DNA of 43,899 nucleotides from Hydrogenophaga intermedia (GCF_023715105.1 NZ_JAMBNO010000026.1:1-43899); one strand, 5' to 3'. Counted from the first letter of the stretch, positions 8,100-18,012 are shown. Notes: generated from the sequence alone by a model not told the origin. Numbers and translations: made by a program.

Positions 8100-9992
8100 T
8101 TAGCGAAAAGCACTCACCACCGCGAGCACCGCCTCGCCGTAGGCGGCGCGTTTTTTCTCGCCGATGCCGCTGATCCCGTCCAGATCGGCCACGTCGGTGG
8201 GGCGGCGCTGGGCAATGGCGCGCAGCGTGGCGTCGTGAAAGATCACGTAGGCCGGCAGGTTGTGTTCCTTGGCGACCTGGGCGCGCCAGGCCTTGAGCGC
8301 GTCCAGGCAGTCGCGCTCGGCCAGCGAGAGCGGCGCGCCGTCGTCGCCCACCGGCGGGCGGGCGCGCGCGCTGCGTGAACGTGTGGGCGCTCGCTCCGCC
8401 AGCAGGCGAAGCCGCACTTCGGCCTCGCCCTTGAGCACGGCACGCGCGCCGTCGGCCAGGTGCAGGGTGTTGTAGGGCGCGTCGTCCACGCGCACCGCCT
8501 CGATCGCGATGAGCTGGCGCAGCAGCGCGCGCCATTGGGTCTCGCTCCAGTCGGCACCGATGCCGAAGGTGCTGAGCCGCTCGTGCCCGTTGGCCAGGAC
8601 CTTCTCGGTCGACTTGCCGCGCAGGATGTCCATGATGTGGCCAGCGCCATAGCCGTGGCCGCTGGCCTGCTGCACGCGGTAGATGCACGACAGCAGCTTG
8701 CGCGCGGCCTCGGTGGCGTCGAACAGCTCGGGCGGGTTGAGGCAGTTGTCGCAGTTGCCGCAGGGCGCGCTGTCTTCGCCAAAGTAGCGCAAGAGCCGCA
8801 CGCGGCGGCAGTCCGAGGCTTCGGCCAGGGCCAGCAGCGCATCGAGCTTGCCGCGCAGCACTTGCTTGAATTCGTCCGGCGCCGGGCTGTCGTCGATCAT
8901 GCGGCGCTGGTTCACCACGTCCTGCAGGCCGTAGGCCATCCAGGCGTTGGCGGGTTCGCCGTCGCGGCCGGCACGGCCGGTCTCCTGGTAGTAGCCCTCG
9001 ATGTTCTTGGGCATGTCCAGATGGGCCACGAAGCGCACGTCGGGCTTGTCGATGCCCATGCCGAAGGCAATCGTGGCGACCATGATCATCCCTTCCTCGC
9101 GCAGGAAGCGGTCCTGGTGCTGCTGGCGCACGGCGGCGTCGAGCCCGGCGTGGTAGGGCAGCGCCTTCAATCCGGCCTGCTGAAGCACCTGGGCCACCTC
9201 TTCCACGCGACGGCGCGACTGGCAATACACCACGCCCGCGTCGTGGCCCTGCGCGCCCATGTGCTCGTCGCGGATGAAGCGCAGCAGCTGCTGGGTGGCG
9301 TCCTTCTTCTCCACCAGCAGGTAGCGGATGTTGGGCCGATCGAAGCTGCTGATGAAGGTGCGCGCGTCCTGCAGCTGCAGGCGCTCCACGATGTCGGCAC
9401 GCGTGAGTGCATCGGCCGTGGCGGTGAGCGCGATGCGCGGCACACCCGCAAAGCGCTCGGGCAGCACGGCCAGCTCGCGGTATTCCGGGCGGAAGTCGTG
9501 GCCCCACTGGCTCACGCAATGCGCCTCGTCGATGGCGAACAGCGACAACCGGCCCTGCGCGTGCAGGCTCTCCAGCATGGCCTGGCAGCGCGGCGTGAGC
9601 AAGCGCTCGGGCGCGACGTACAGCAGGGTCAGCTCGCCTCGTCGCAATTGCTGTTCGATGCGCTGCGCATCCTCCAGCGAGAGGCTGCTGTTGAGATAGG
9701 CCGCGCTCACACCGGCCTCGCTGAGCGCGCCCACCTGGTCGTGCATCAACGCAATCAGCGGCGAGACCACCACCGCCACGCCATGCCCCGCGCGCTCGCG
9801 CACGATGGCCGGCACCTGGTAGCACAGCGACTTGCCGCCGCCCGTGGGCATGAGCACGAGCGCGTCGCCGCCGTCGCTCACGTGCGTGACGATCTGCGCC
9901 TGCGGGCCGCGGAAGGCCTCGTAGCCGAAGACCGACTGCAGCACCGCGACGCAGGCTTCCAGCGTCTCGCTGCCCTCGGCGACGTCGATCAC
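8100..9992 (-). CDS. recQ: ATP-dependent DNA helicase RecQ
   Basis: RecQ unwinds DNA 3' to 5' in recombination and repair. The 630-aa product has helicase motif I MPTGGGKS (48-55), the DEAH box (155-158) within [15 protein letters not shown], the helicase C domain with [10 protein letters not shown], the RecQ zinc-binding module [10 protein letters not shown]...CGNCDNC, a winged-helix region, and a C-terminal HRDC domain (about 540-625). The start is a GTG at 9992 whose codon overlaps the rhodanese stop as GTGA, a coupling arrangement; it yields a length close to the 609 aa of E. coli RecQ. No in-frame ATG gives the full N-terminus. Confidence 0.94.
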   Translation of the reverse strand: MIDVAEGSETLEACVAVLQSVFGYEAFRGPQAQIVTHVSDGGDALVLMPTGGGKSLCYQVPAIVRERAGHGVAVVVSPLIALMHDQVGALSEAGVSAAYLNSSLSLEDAQRIEQQLRRGELTLLYVAPERLLTPRCQAMLESLHAQGRLSLFAIDEAHCVSQWGHDFRPEYRELAVLPERFAGVPRIALTATADALTRADIVERLQLQDARTFISSFDRPNIRYLLVEKKDATQQLLRFIRDEHMGAQGHDAGVVYCQSRRRVEEVAQVLQQAGLKALPYHAGLDAAVRQQHQDRFLREEGMIMVATIAFGMGIDKPDVRFVAHLDMPKNIEGYYQETGRAGRDGEPANAWMAYGLQDVVNQRRMIDDSPAPDEFKQVLRGKLDALLALAEASDCRRVRLLRYFGEDSAPCGNCDNCLNPPELFDATEAARKLLSCIYRVQQASGHGYGAGHIMDILRGKSTEKVLANGHERLSTFGIGADWSETQWRALLRQLIAIEAVRVDDAPYNTLHLADGARAVLKGEAEVRLRLLAERAPTRSRSARARPPVGDDGAPLSLAERDCLDALKAWRAQVAKEHNLPAYVIFHDATLRAIAQRRPTDVADLDGISGIGEKKRAAYGEAVLAVVSAFR

Positions 9993-10408
9993 ATCTGTTC
10001 CCACGGCAGCCCGTCGTGGCGCCAGCCGTTGAGTGTGGAGCGTTTGAACTGGTCGTTGAGCTCGCCCTCGAAGCCGTGCACCACGTGCGCCACGTCGGTG
10101 AAGCCGGCTTCCTCCAACGCCTTGCCGGCGTCCAGCGTGCGCTTGCCGCTGCGGCAGATCAGCAGCACCGGGCGCTCCTTGCTGCCGGCCTCGGCGGCCA
10201 CCGCCTGCGCAAAGCGTTCCGGCTCGGGCGTGAGGTCGGGGTATTCGTACCAGGGAATGTTCTCCACGCCGGGCGGGCGGCCCACGTACAGCGATTCGAT
10301 CTCCATGCGCACGTCCACGAACAGTGGCGGCTCCTGGCCCAGCGCGGCGCGGCGCTCGGTTTCGGCCTGCAGCCAGGCCCAGGCTTCCTTGGGGGACAGG
10401 TGCTTCAT
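9989..10408 (-). CDS. Rhodanese-domain protein
   Basis: The 139-aa single-domain rhodanese has the persulfide-forming active-site loop as CRSGKR (C85 onward) after the strand PVLLI, and the FVDVRMEIE motif near residue 30 that marks the start of the fold. Such proteins transfer sulfane sulfur to acceptors such as cyanide or thiols. The acceptor here is unknown. It is cytosolic, with no signal peptide. It is the first gene of a two-gene unit and overlaps recQ by 4 nt. Confidence 0.88.
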   Translation of the reverse strand: MKHLSPKEAWAWLQAETERRAALGQEPPLFVDVRMEIESLYVGRPPGVENIPWYEYPDLTPEPERFAQAVAAEAGSKERPVLLICRSGKRTLDAGKALEEAGFTDVAHVVHGFEGELNDQFKRSTLNGWRHDGLPWEQM

Positions 10409-10491
10409 GGGGGCGTATTGTCGGCGATGGTGTCGGCCATACCCCGACCGGCCGCGCGGTGGGGCCGGGGGCCGCTTCATACAATCCCCCG

Positions 10492-11532
<1,041 letters not shown>

Positions 11533-11582
11533 ATACCCGACGCCGGCCGGGGAAATTCCCGGCCCGGTGACAATCCCGCTTC

Positions 11583-11748
11583 CCTTCAAGGGGAGTAATC
11601 GGCCTGCCACCCCGCGCACAGCGAGGCATCGGCAGCGCGGCGTTCTCGTCAATTCGCGGTCGAAAAGCCGCCGGGAACGTCCTGCCACCCACCGGGTGGT
11701 CGCGACCAGACCTTGGGGTGTTCGTTCAACACCAAACCGAGGTCTTTC
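11583..11748 (+). promoter_or_regulatory. yybP-ykoY (manganese) riboswitch upstream of terC
   Basis: The leader contains the conserved aptamer core CAAGGGGAGTA (11587-11597) and the closing segment AGACCTTG (11708-11715 region), whose CCTTG pairs with CAAGG to form P1. Internal GC-rich helices lie between. This class senses Mn2+ and commonly precedes TerC/Alx and MntP genes. The expression platform is visible: GACCTTGG (11709-11716) can alternatively pair with CCGAGGTC (11737-11744), which contains the GAGG Shine-Dalgarno, with GGTGTT/AACACC (11717-11722/11728-11733) inside. Ligand binding should therefore free the ribosome binding site. Confidence 0.9.
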
Positions 11749-12699
11749 ATGGAAAGCATCGCCCCACTGTGGCTGTGGCTGGTCTTTGTCGCGTTCGTCG
11801 TGGCCGCCCTGTTCGTCGATTTCGTCGTGCTCAAGAAGCAGGGCGCCCAGGCCGTGGGCGTCAAGGAAGCGCTCAACTGGTCGCTCATCTGGATTGCACT
11901 GAGCTTCATCTTCAATGGCCTGTTCTGGTGGGCCGTGAAAGACACCACCGGCTCGACCGCGATCGCCAACGAGAAATCGCTCGAGTTCCTCACCGGTTAC
12001 CTGATCGAGAAGAGCCTGGCGGTCGACAACATCTTCGTCTTTCTGATGATCTTCACCTACTTCGCGGTGCCGCCCGAGTACCAGAAGCGGGTGCTCATGA
12101 TCGGCATTCTGGGCGCCATCGTGCTGCGCACGGTAATGATCCTCATCGGCGGCTGGCTGCTGTCGCAGTTCCACTGGATCCTCTACGTCTTCGGCGCCTT
12201 CCTGGTGCTCACCGGCGTGAAGATGTGGTGGGCCGCGGGCAAGGAGCCCGCGCTGGACGACAACCCCGCACTCAAGCTGCTGCGCCGCCTGATGCCGGTG
12301 AGCAAGCACTACGACGGTGAGAAGTTCTTCACCGTCGAGAACGGCAAGCGCATCGCCACGCCGCTCCTCATGGTCATTGCGCTGGTCGGCGTCACCGACG
12401 TGATCTTCGCGGTCGACTCCATCCCCGCAATCTTCGCCATCACGCGCGACCCGTTCATCGTGCTCACCAGCAACGTGTTCGCCATCCTCGGCCTGCGCGC
12501 CATGTTCTTCCTGCTGCAGGCGGTGGCCAGCAAGTTCCACCTGCTCAACTACGGCCTGGCGGTCATCCTGGTCTTCATCGGCACCAAGATGATGCTGATC
12601 GACATCTTCAAAATCCCGGTGGCCGTGTCGCTGGGCGTGGTGGTGGGCATTCTGGCGATCACCATGTTCTGGAGCGCCAAGACGGCACCGAATACCTGA
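11749..12699 (+). CDS. TerC/Alx-family membrane protein, probable manganese exporter
   Basis: The 316-aa polytopic inner-membrane protein has about eight hydrophobic helices. It carries the two TerC-family acidic motifs, LAVDNIFVF in the first half and FAVDSIPAIF in the second, which are equivalent positions of an internal duplication and probable metal ligands. Characterised members with this riboswitch (Alx) export Mn2+ and respond to alkaline pH. The ATG at 11749 lies 6 nt after the GAGG site. The manganese riboswitch immediately upstream strongly supports a Mn role. Confidence 0.9.
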   Translation: MESIAPLWLWLVFVAFVVAALFVDFVVLKKQGAQAVGVKEALNWSLIWIALSFIFNGLFWWAVKDTTGSTAIANEKSLEFLTGYLIEKSLAVDNIFVFLMIFTYFAVPPEYQKRVLMIGILGAIVLRTVMILIGGWLLSQFHWILYVFGAFLVLTGVKMWWAAGKEPALDDNPALKLLRRLMPVSKHYDGEKFFTVENGKRIATPLLMVIALVGVTDVIFAVDSIPAIFAITRDPFIVLTSNVFAILGLRAMFFLLQAVASKFHLLNYGLAVILVFIGTKMMLIDIFKIPVAVSLGVVVGILAITMFWSAKTAPNT

Positions 12700-12726
12700 T
12701 CCCCCCACGCTCCGCGCGCACCAACT

Positions 12727-12742
12727 TGGCACAGGCGTTGCT
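12727..12742 (+). promoter_or_regulatory. Sigma-54-type -24/-12 promoter before the histidine kinase
   Basis: TGGCAC-N5-TTGC matches the RpoN consensus, with exactly 10 nt between the GG and GC dinucleotides. Transcription would begin near 12753, almost at the annotated ATG (12755), so the mRNA would be nearly leaderless or a downstream start would be used. An 8-bp inverted repeat (GCACCAAC 12718-12725, GTTGGTGC 12746-12753) brackets it. Confidence 0.5.
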
Positions 12743-12754
12743 TACGTTGGTGCC

Positions 12755-13954
12755 ATGCAACTGGCAATCGATCAACTGGTCAGCTCCGCGGTGGCACCGT
12801 CCACCGCGGCCTGGCGCGACCCGCTGGGCCTGCTGCTGGCCAGCACCGGCGAGGGCGTGTTCGGGGTCGATCTCGACGGCCTGTGCGTGTTCATCAACCA
12901 CGCCGGCGCGCGCATGATCGGCTATGAGCCGGCCGAGCTGCTGGGCTGCAACATGCACGAACTCACGCACCACTCGCACGCCGATGGTGCGCACTACCCG
13001 GTCGAGGACTGCCCGATCTTCAACGCCTTTCGCCGCGGCGAGCCCTGCCGCATCGACACCGAGGTGTTCTGGCGCCGTGACGGCAGCGCCTTTCCGGTGG
13101 AGTACAGCAGCCACCCCATCGTCGATGGGGGTCAGGTGCGCGGCGCCGTGGTCACCTTCGTCGACATCACGGAACGCCGACGCGCGGCCGACGCGCTGCG
13201 CGCCGCCAAGAGCGAGCTGGAGCAGCGCGTGCGTGAACGCACCCACGCCCTGGAGACCGCGCTGCGCCAGGTGCGTGAACTCGCCGCGCGCAGCGAGGCG
13301 GTGCGCGAGGAGGAGCGCACGCGCATCGCGCGCGAGGTGCACGACGAGTTGGGCAGCCTGCTGGTGGCGCTCAAGATGGACGTGAACTGGATGGACAAGC
13401 GGTTATCGGAGCAGGCGCAACGCCGCCCTGACGAGGCCGAAGGCATGCGCGAGCGCATGCGCTGCAAGTGCCAGAACATGAGCCGGCTGATCGAGAGCGC
13501 GGTCGACAATGTCGGGCGCATCATCACCGACCTGCGCCCCAGCATCCTCGACCACCAGGGCCTGTGGGCCGCGCTGGAATGGCAGGCCCAGGAGTTCGTG
13601 GCCAGCGCCGAGCTCGCGCTCGACTGGGACATGGCGGTGGAGGGCGCACCCGAGCCGCCCGAGCCCCTGGCGATGGCGGTCTTCCGCATCTTTCAGGAGA
13701 TGCTGTCCAACGTCGGCCGCCACGCGCATGCCCGTCGGCTGGCGGTGTGCATCCGTCACCAGGCTGGCGTGCTGCACCTGTCGGTGCGCGACGATGGCGT
13801 CGGCGCCCTGCCGCAGGCCTTTGAGGCCGCCGACGCCTACGGCGTGATGGGCATGCGCGAACGCGCGCGGCACTTCGGGGGCGATATCCGGATCGCAAGC
13901 AGTCCGGGCCACGGCACGCACATGGCACTCACCGTGGCCCTGGAGTCAACATGA
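12755..13954 (+). CDS. PAS-domain sensor histidine kinase (NarX/DegS-like HisKA_3 type)
   Basis: The 399-aa cytosolic kinase has no membrane segments. It has a PAS domain (about residues 25-140, ending in the FVDITERRRA linker), a coiled coil (about 140-190), the HisKA_3 dimerisation domain with phospho-acceptor H196 in REVHDELG, and a C-terminal ATPase domain with an N-box variant (EMLSNVGRHAHA), DDGVG and GVMGMRERA. The PAS domain may bind a ligand or cofactor directly. The gene overlaps the response-regulator gene by 4 nt (ATGA) and stands immediately before the cyanate transport genes, so control of that cluster is the most likely job. The ATG at 12755 lacks a clear ribosome binding site. 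Confidence 0.88.
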   Translation: MQLAIDQLVSSAVAPSTAAWRDPLGLLLASTGEGVFGVDLDGLCVFINHAGARMIGYEPAELLGCNMHELTHHSHADGAHYPVEDCPIFNAFRRGEPCRIDTEVFWRRDGSAFPVEYSSHPIVDGGQVRGAVVTFVDITERRRAADALRAAKSELEQRVRERTHALETALRQVRELAARSEAVREEERTRIAREVHDELGSLLVALKMDVNWMDKRLSEQAQRRPDEAEGMRERMRCKCQNMSRLIESAVDNVGRIITDLRPSILDHQGLWAALEWQAQEFVASAELALDWDMAVEGAPEPPEPLAMAVFRIFQEMLSNVGRHAHARRLAVCIRHQAGVLHLSVRDDGVGALPQAFEAADAYGVMGMRERARHFGGDIRIASSPGHGTHMALTVALEST

Positions 13955-14643
13955 ACAGCCAATTCAGCGAGGCCAGCCGCTTTGACATGCTGGCCGACAC
14001 CATCCGCGTGCTGATCGGGGACGACCACCGCATCGTGCGCGAGGGGCTCAAGCAGATCCTGGCCGACGCGCCCGACGTCACCGTGGTCGCAGAGGCCCAG
14101 CGCGGCGACGAGGTGCTGGCGCAGGTGCGCGCCCTCGGCGGCCACGACGGCATCGACCTCGTGCTGCTTGACGTCGCCATGCCCGGCATCGACGGCCTGG
14201 ACGTGCTGCAGCGCCTGCGCAAGGAACACCCGCACCTGCCGGTGCTCATGCTCAGCACCTACCCCGAGAAGCAGTACGCGGTGCGCTGCATCCGCCTGGG
14301 TGCCTGTGGCTACCTCAACAAGAGCGCCGACCCGGACGACATGTTGCTGGCGGTGCGCAAGTGCGCCGGCGGTGGGCGCTACCTCACACCGGCCACGGCC
14401 GAGGCCTTGGCCGCCGCCGTGGGCAGCGCCCACGCGCAGGCCGGGCCCGAGGCGCTGTCGCACCGCGAGCACCAGGTCTACCGCCTGCTGACCCAGGGAC
14501 TCACCGTGAGCGAAATTGGTGCACAGCTGCACCTGGCGCCCAACACGGTGAGCACCTACCGCGCGCGCATCCTGGAAAAGACCGGCGCCAAGAACGACGT
14601 CGAGCTCGCGCTGTACGCCGAAAGGCATCGTTCGGGGGCCTGA
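13951..14643 (+). CDS. NarL/FixJ-family response regulator
   Basis: The 230-aa protein has an N-terminal receiver domain (about 17-135) with the acidic pair D24-D25, phospho-acceptor D74 in LLDVAMPG and K124 in YLNKSA. A C-terminal LuxR-type helix-turn-helix follows (about 165-225, with LSHREHQVYRLLTQG and VSTYRARIL). It forms a two-component pair with the overlapping kinase gene. The 8-bp inverted repeat at 14665-14682, between this gene and the transporter promoter, is a candidate binding site. NarL-type regulators do not themselves contain the AAA domain needed to open sigma-54 promoters, so a separate activator such as NtrC would also be needed. Confidence 0.92.
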   Translation: MNSQFSEASRFDMLADTIRVLIGDDHRIVREGLKQILADAPDVTVVAEAQRGDEVLAQVRALGGHDGIDLVLLDVAMPGIDGLDVLQRLRKEHPHLPVLMLSTYPEKQYAVRCIRLGACGYLNKSADPDDMLLAVRKCAGGGRYLTPATAEALAAAVGSAHAQAGPEALSHREHQVYRLLTQGLTVSEIGAQLHLAPNTVSTYRARILEKTGAKNDVELALYAERHRSGA

Positions 14644-14664
14644 GGCCCGGCGCCACCTCCCGTT

Positions 14665-14682
14665 TGTAGGGCGGGCCCTACA
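14665..14682. promoter_or_regulatory. Palindromic operator candidate upstream of cyanate transporter
   Basis: TGTAGGGC-GG-GCCCTACA is a perfect 8-bp inverted repeat with a 2-nt spacer, about 56 bp upstream of the -24 element at 14738. The geometry resembles the 7-2-7 arrangement of NarL-type sites, though the half-site sequence differs from the E. coli NarL heptamer. Binding by the adjacent response regulator is inferred from position. Confidence 0.45.
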
Positions 14683-14737
14683 CGGCGTCGAAGCAGGGCC
14701 CATGAAATCGCCAGCCGGTGGCACATCCGGTCGCTGT

Positions 14738-14754
14738 TGGCCCGGTGCTTGCAA
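14738..14754 (+). promoter_or_regulatory. Sigma-54-type -24/-12 promoter before cyanate transport genes
   Basis: TGGCCC-N5-TTGCAA has GG (14739-14740) and GC (14751-14752) separated by 10 nt, as required for RpoN. The predicted start near 14764 leaves a leader of about 24 nt with a CGAGGTG ribosome binding site before the ATG at 14788. This suggests nitrogen-limitation control. Confidence 0.65.
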
Positions 14755-14787
14755 TTTGGGTCGCATCTCCAACTCACGAGGTGCGCC

Positions 14788-16200
14788 ATGTCCGACTACT
14801 TCGACCCGTACAACGCCGACCGGCCCCTGATGCTCAAGTGCAGCTGCGGGCGCGACCACACGGTGGCCGAGCACCAGGCGGAAGAAGCTGCCGCCGCGCG
14901 CGCTGCCACCACCTTGCGCGAGCGCAGCGAAAGCAGCGAGTTCGAGGCCTACAGCAACGCTTTCATCGAAGCCACGCTGGTCAAGTCGCTGTTCCCGCAG
15001 GAGCCGGTGCGCCGCGCATTCTTGAAAGCGGTGGGCAAGCGCACGGCCATGGCGGCGATCGCCAGCGTGCTGCCCGTGGCCAGTCTGCAGGCCATGGCGC
15101 AGGAGAAGAAGGGCGCGCTGGAGAAGACCGATCTCAAGATCGGCTTCATCCCCATCACCTGCGCCACGCCGCTGATCATGGCCCACCCGCTGGGCTTCTA
15201 CAAACGCGAGGGCCTCAACGTCGAGGTCATCAAGACCGCGGGCTGGGCGTTGATCCGCGACAAGATGATCAATAAGGAGTACGACGCCACGCACTTCCTG
15301 TCGCCCATGCCGCTGGCGATCTCGCTCGGCGTCGGCTCCAACGCCACGCCGATGAACGTGGCCACCATCCAGAACACCAACGGCCAGGCGATCACGCTGC
15401 ACGTCAAGCACAAGGACAAGCGCGACCCCAAGACGTGGAAGGGCTTCAAGTTCGCCGTGCCCTTCGAGTTCTCGATGCACAACTTCCTGCTGCGCTACTA
15501 CGTGGCCGAGCACGGGCTCAACCCCGACACCGACATCCAGATTCGCGTGGTGCCGCCGCCCGAGATGGTGGCCAACCTGCGCGCCGGCAACATCGACGGC
15601 TTCCTCGGCCCCGATCCGTTCAACCAGCGCGCGGTGTTCGACGAGATCGGTTTCATCCACGTGCTCACCAAGGACCTGTGGGACGGTCATCCCTGCTGCG
15701 CCTTCGGCACCAGCAGCGAATTCATCCGCCAGAACCCCAATACCTTTGCGGCGCTGTACCGCTCGGTGCTCACGGCCGCGGCCATGGCGCGCCAGCCCAA
15801 GAACCGCGAACTCATCGCCAAGGTGATCGCGCCGCAGGCCTACCTGAACCAGCCCGAGACGGTGATCGCGCAGGTGCTCACCGGCCGCTTCGCCGACGGC
15901 CTGGGCAAGGTGCAGAACGTGCCCGCGCGCGCCGATTTCGACCCCATGCCGTGGCAGAGCATGGCGGTGTGGATGCTCACGCAAATGCAGCGCTGGGGCT
16001 ACATCAAGGGCGACGTGAACTACAACCAGATCGCCGAACGCGTGTTCCTCATCACCGACGCGCGCAAGCACATGAAGGACCTCGGCATGGAGTTCAAGGC
16101 CGGGCCGGGCTACGAGAAGCACACCATCATGGGCAAGGTGTTTGACCCTGCGAAACCGGCCGAATACCTCAAGAGCTTCGCCATCGCGAAGACGGCGTGA
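14788..16200 (+). CDS. CmpA/NrtA-type ABC substrate-binding protein, probably for cyanate
   Basis: The 470-aa protein belongs to the nitrate/bicarbonate/cyanate-binding family: after the signal region it shows IGFIPITCATPLIMAHPLG and GFLGPDPFNQRA. Export probably uses a twin-arginine signal that begins unusually late: RRAFLK at 75-80, a hydrophobic stretch to about 101 and AMAQ cleavage region near 102-105. The first 70 residues form a cytosolic-looking leader with a CSCGRDH motif (C18, C20, H24), possibly metal-binding. With cynS downstream, cyanate is the most likely ligand; nitrate is the alternative. The ATG at 14788 fits the sigma-54 promoter and RBS. It is first in a transporter-cyanase operon. 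Confidence 0.85.
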   Translation: MSDYFDPYNADRPLMLKCSCGRDHTVAEHQAEEAAAARAATTLRERSESSEFEAYSNAFIEATLVKSLFPQEPVRRAFLKAVGKRTAMAAIASVLPVASLQAMAQEKKGALEKTDLKIGFIPITCATPLIMAHPLGFYKREGLNVEVIKTAGWALIRDKMINKEYDATHFLSPMPLAISLGVGSNATPMNVATIQNTNGQAITLHVKHKDKRDPKTWKGFKFAVPFEFSMHNFLLRYYVAEHGLNPDTDIQIRVVPPPEMVANLRAGNIDGFLGPDPFNQRAVFDEIGFIHVLTKDLWDGHPCCAFGTSSEFIRQNPNTFAALYRSVLTAAAMARQPKNRELIAKVIAPQAYLNQPETVIAQVLTGRFADGLGKVQNVPARADFDPMPWQSMAVWMLTQMQRWGYIKGDVNYNQIAERVFLITDARKHMKDLGMEFKAGPGYEKHTIMGKVFDPAKPAEYLKSFAIAKTA

Positions 16201-16205
16201 ATATG

Positions 16206-16284
16206 TGCCCCCACGCTCATCACTTCGTGTATTCGCTGCCCCCCGAGGGGGCGCGGCCCTCCCTTGGGGCGGCCCGGCGGGAGG
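16206..16284. repeat. REP-like palindromic intergenic element 1
   Basis: The gap between the binding-protein and permease genes holds a GC-rich palindromic unit (CCCCCGAGGGGGCGCGG core near 16240-16256, then CTTGGGGCGGCCCGGCGG), typical in form of the repeats scattered between genes in Comamonadaceae. Its start resembles the CCCCCACGCTC stub at about 12702-12712. The last bases supply the permease GGGAGG ribosome binding site. Confidence 0.6.
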
Positions 16285-16288
16285 CCCC

Positions 16289-17152
16289 ATGAAACGACTC
16301 AACCTGAATTTGCGCGCTGCGCTGGTGTCGCTGCTGCTGCTGTGCGTCTTCATCGGCGCCTGGCAGCTCGGCACCACCGGGCCCAGCGTGGGCGGCTCCT
16401 CGGCCGGCATGACGGCCGAAGAGATCGAGTACGCGAAGATGATGGGCAAGGACCCGGGTGCCACCAAGAGCGACGGCTTTCCGCCACCCCTGGAGGTGGC
16501 CAAGGCGAGCTGGGGCCACCTGGCCGATCCCTTCTACGACAACGGCCCCAACGACAAGGGCATTGGCATCCAGCTCGCGCACTCGCTGGCGCGCGTGGGC
16601 CTGGGCTTTTTCCTGGCCATGCTGGTGGCGATTCCGCTGGGTTTCCTGATCGGCATGTCGCCGCTGATGCAGAAGGCCTTCAACCCCTTCGTGCAGGTGT
16701 TGAAGCCCATCAGCCCGCTCGCCTGGATGCCGCTCGCCCTCTACACGCTCAAGGACAGCAACGTCAGCGGCATCTTCGTGATCTTCATCTGCTCGATCTG
16801 GCCGATGCTGATCAACACCGCCTTCGGCGTGGCCTCGGTCAAGCGCGACTGGCTCAACGTGGCCGCCACGCTGGAGGTGAACCCGCTGCGCAAGGCCTTC
16901 CAGGTCATCCTGCCCGCGGCCGCGCCCACCATCCTGACGGGCATGCGCATCAGCATGGGCATCGCCTGGCTGGTCATCGTCGCGGCCGAGATGCTGGTCG
17001 GCGGCACCGGCATTGGCTACTTCGTGTGGAACGAGTGGAACAACCTCTCGCTCACCAACGTGATCTTCGCGGTGCTGATGATCGGCGTCGTGGGCATGTT
17101 GCTCGACCTCATGTTCGCGCAGCTGCAAAAGGCGGTGACCTATGTGGAGTGA
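16289..17152 (+). CDS. ABC transporter permease (NrtB/CynB-like)
   Basis: The 287-aa inner-membrane permease belongs to the binding-protein-dependent transport family of nitrate/cyanate/taurine importers. An N-terminal membrane segment (about 9-25) is followed by a hydrophilic periplasmic stretch and five more helices. The cytoplasmic EAA-type loop that docks on the ATPase is visible near VNPLRKAFQVILPAAAP. The ATG at 16289 has GGGAGG 5 nt upstream. It pairs with the ATPase gene, whose longest possible frame overlaps this stop. Confidence 0.88.
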   Translation: MKRLNLNLRAALVSLLLLCVFIGAWQLGTTGPSVGGSSAGMTAEEIEYAKMMGKDPGATKSDGFPPPLEVAKASWGHLADPFYDNGPNDKGIGIQLAHSLARVGLGFFLAMLVAIPLGFLIGMSPLMQKAFNPFVQVLKPISPLAWMPLALYTLKDSNVSGIFVIFICSIWPMLINTAFGVASVKRDWLNVAATLEVNPLRKAFQVILPAAAPTILTGMRISMGIAWLVIVAAEMLVGGTGIGYFVWNEWNNLSLTNVIFAVLMIGVVGMLLDLMFAQLQKAVTYVE

Positions 17153-17204
17153 TTCCCGCCAACACGGCGCCCCTGTGGTGGCGCCGGCAAAGAAAGAAGC
17201 GCCC

Positions 17205-18011
17205 ATGAGTGCCACCCCCCGCGATTTCCTGCAGGTCCAAGGGCTTGCCAAGGCCTACCAGGCCGACAAGCCGGTATTCGCCGACGTGGACTTCGGCATC
17301 GCCAAGGGCGAATTCGTCTGCATCATCGGCCACAGCGGCTGCGGCAAGACCACCATCCTCAACGTGCTGGCGGGGCTGGACACGGCGAGCGCCGGCCACG
17401 CGTTCATGGACGGCCGCGAGATCGCCGGCCCCAGCCTGGAGCGCGGCGTGGTGTTCCAGGGCCACGCGCTCATGCCCTGGCTCACGGTGCGCCAGAACAT
17501 CGCCTTTGCGGTCAAGTCGCGCTGGCCCGACTGGAAGAGGGCCGAGGTTGATGCGCAGGTCGAGAAGTACGTCGGCATGGTCGGCCTCGCGCACGCCATC
17601 GACAAGAAGCCGTCGCAGCTTTCAGGCGGCATGAAGCAGCGTGTGGGCATCGCGCGCGCCTTTGCCATCCAGCCCAAGATGCTGCTGCTCGACGAGCCGT
17701 TCGGCGCGCTGGACGCGCTCACGCGCGGCACCATCCAGGACGAGCTCATGGCCATCGTGCGCCAGACACAGCAGACGGTGTTCATGATCACCCACGACGT
17801 GGACGAGGCCATCCTGCTGGCCGACCGCATCCTGCTCATGAGCAACGGCGCGGAGGTCGACGGCGCCTACAAGCCTGGCGGCCTGGCCGAGGTGGTGGTC
17901 AACCCGCTGCCGCGTGATCGCACCCGCACGCAGCTGCACCACCTGGACGGCTACTACGCGCTGCGCAACCACATCGTCGATTTTCTCGTCACCCGCGCAA
18001 GAGCGCACTAA
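17205..18011 (+). CDS. ABC transporter ATP-binding protein (NrtD/CynD-like)
   Basis: The 268-aa ATPase has Walker A GHSGCGKTT, the signature LSGGMKQR, Walker B MLLLDEPFGALD and the H-loop MITHD. A C-terminal extension (VVNPLPRDRTRTQLHH) resembles NrtD. It powers the neighbouring permease. The ATG at 17205 gives the usual family N-terminus; an ATG at 17142 that overlaps the permease stop by 11 nt would add 21 residues and cannot be excluded. Cyanate import is inferred from cynS downstream. Confidence 0.9.
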   Translation: MSATPRDFLQVQGLAKAYQADKPVFADVDFGIAKGEFVCIIGHSGCGKTTILNVLAGLDTASAGHAFMDGREIAGPSLERGVVFQGHALMPWLTVRQNIAFAVKSRWPDWKRAEVDAQVEKYVGMVGLAHAIDKKPSQLSGGMKQRVGIARAFAIQPKMLLLDEPFGALDALTRGTIQDELMAIVRQTQQTVFMITHDVDEAILLADRILLMSNGAEVDGAYKPGGLAEVVVNPLPRDRTRTQLHHLDGYYALRNHIVDFLVTRARAH

Positions 18012-18012
18012 C

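Noticed and set aside
14788..18011. Assignment of the ABC importer as a nitrate transporter
   Set aside because: The proteins fit the shared NrtABD/CynABD group, but cyanase follows and no nitrate or nitrite reductase gene is present. Cyanate is the simpler reading, although nitrate is not excluded.
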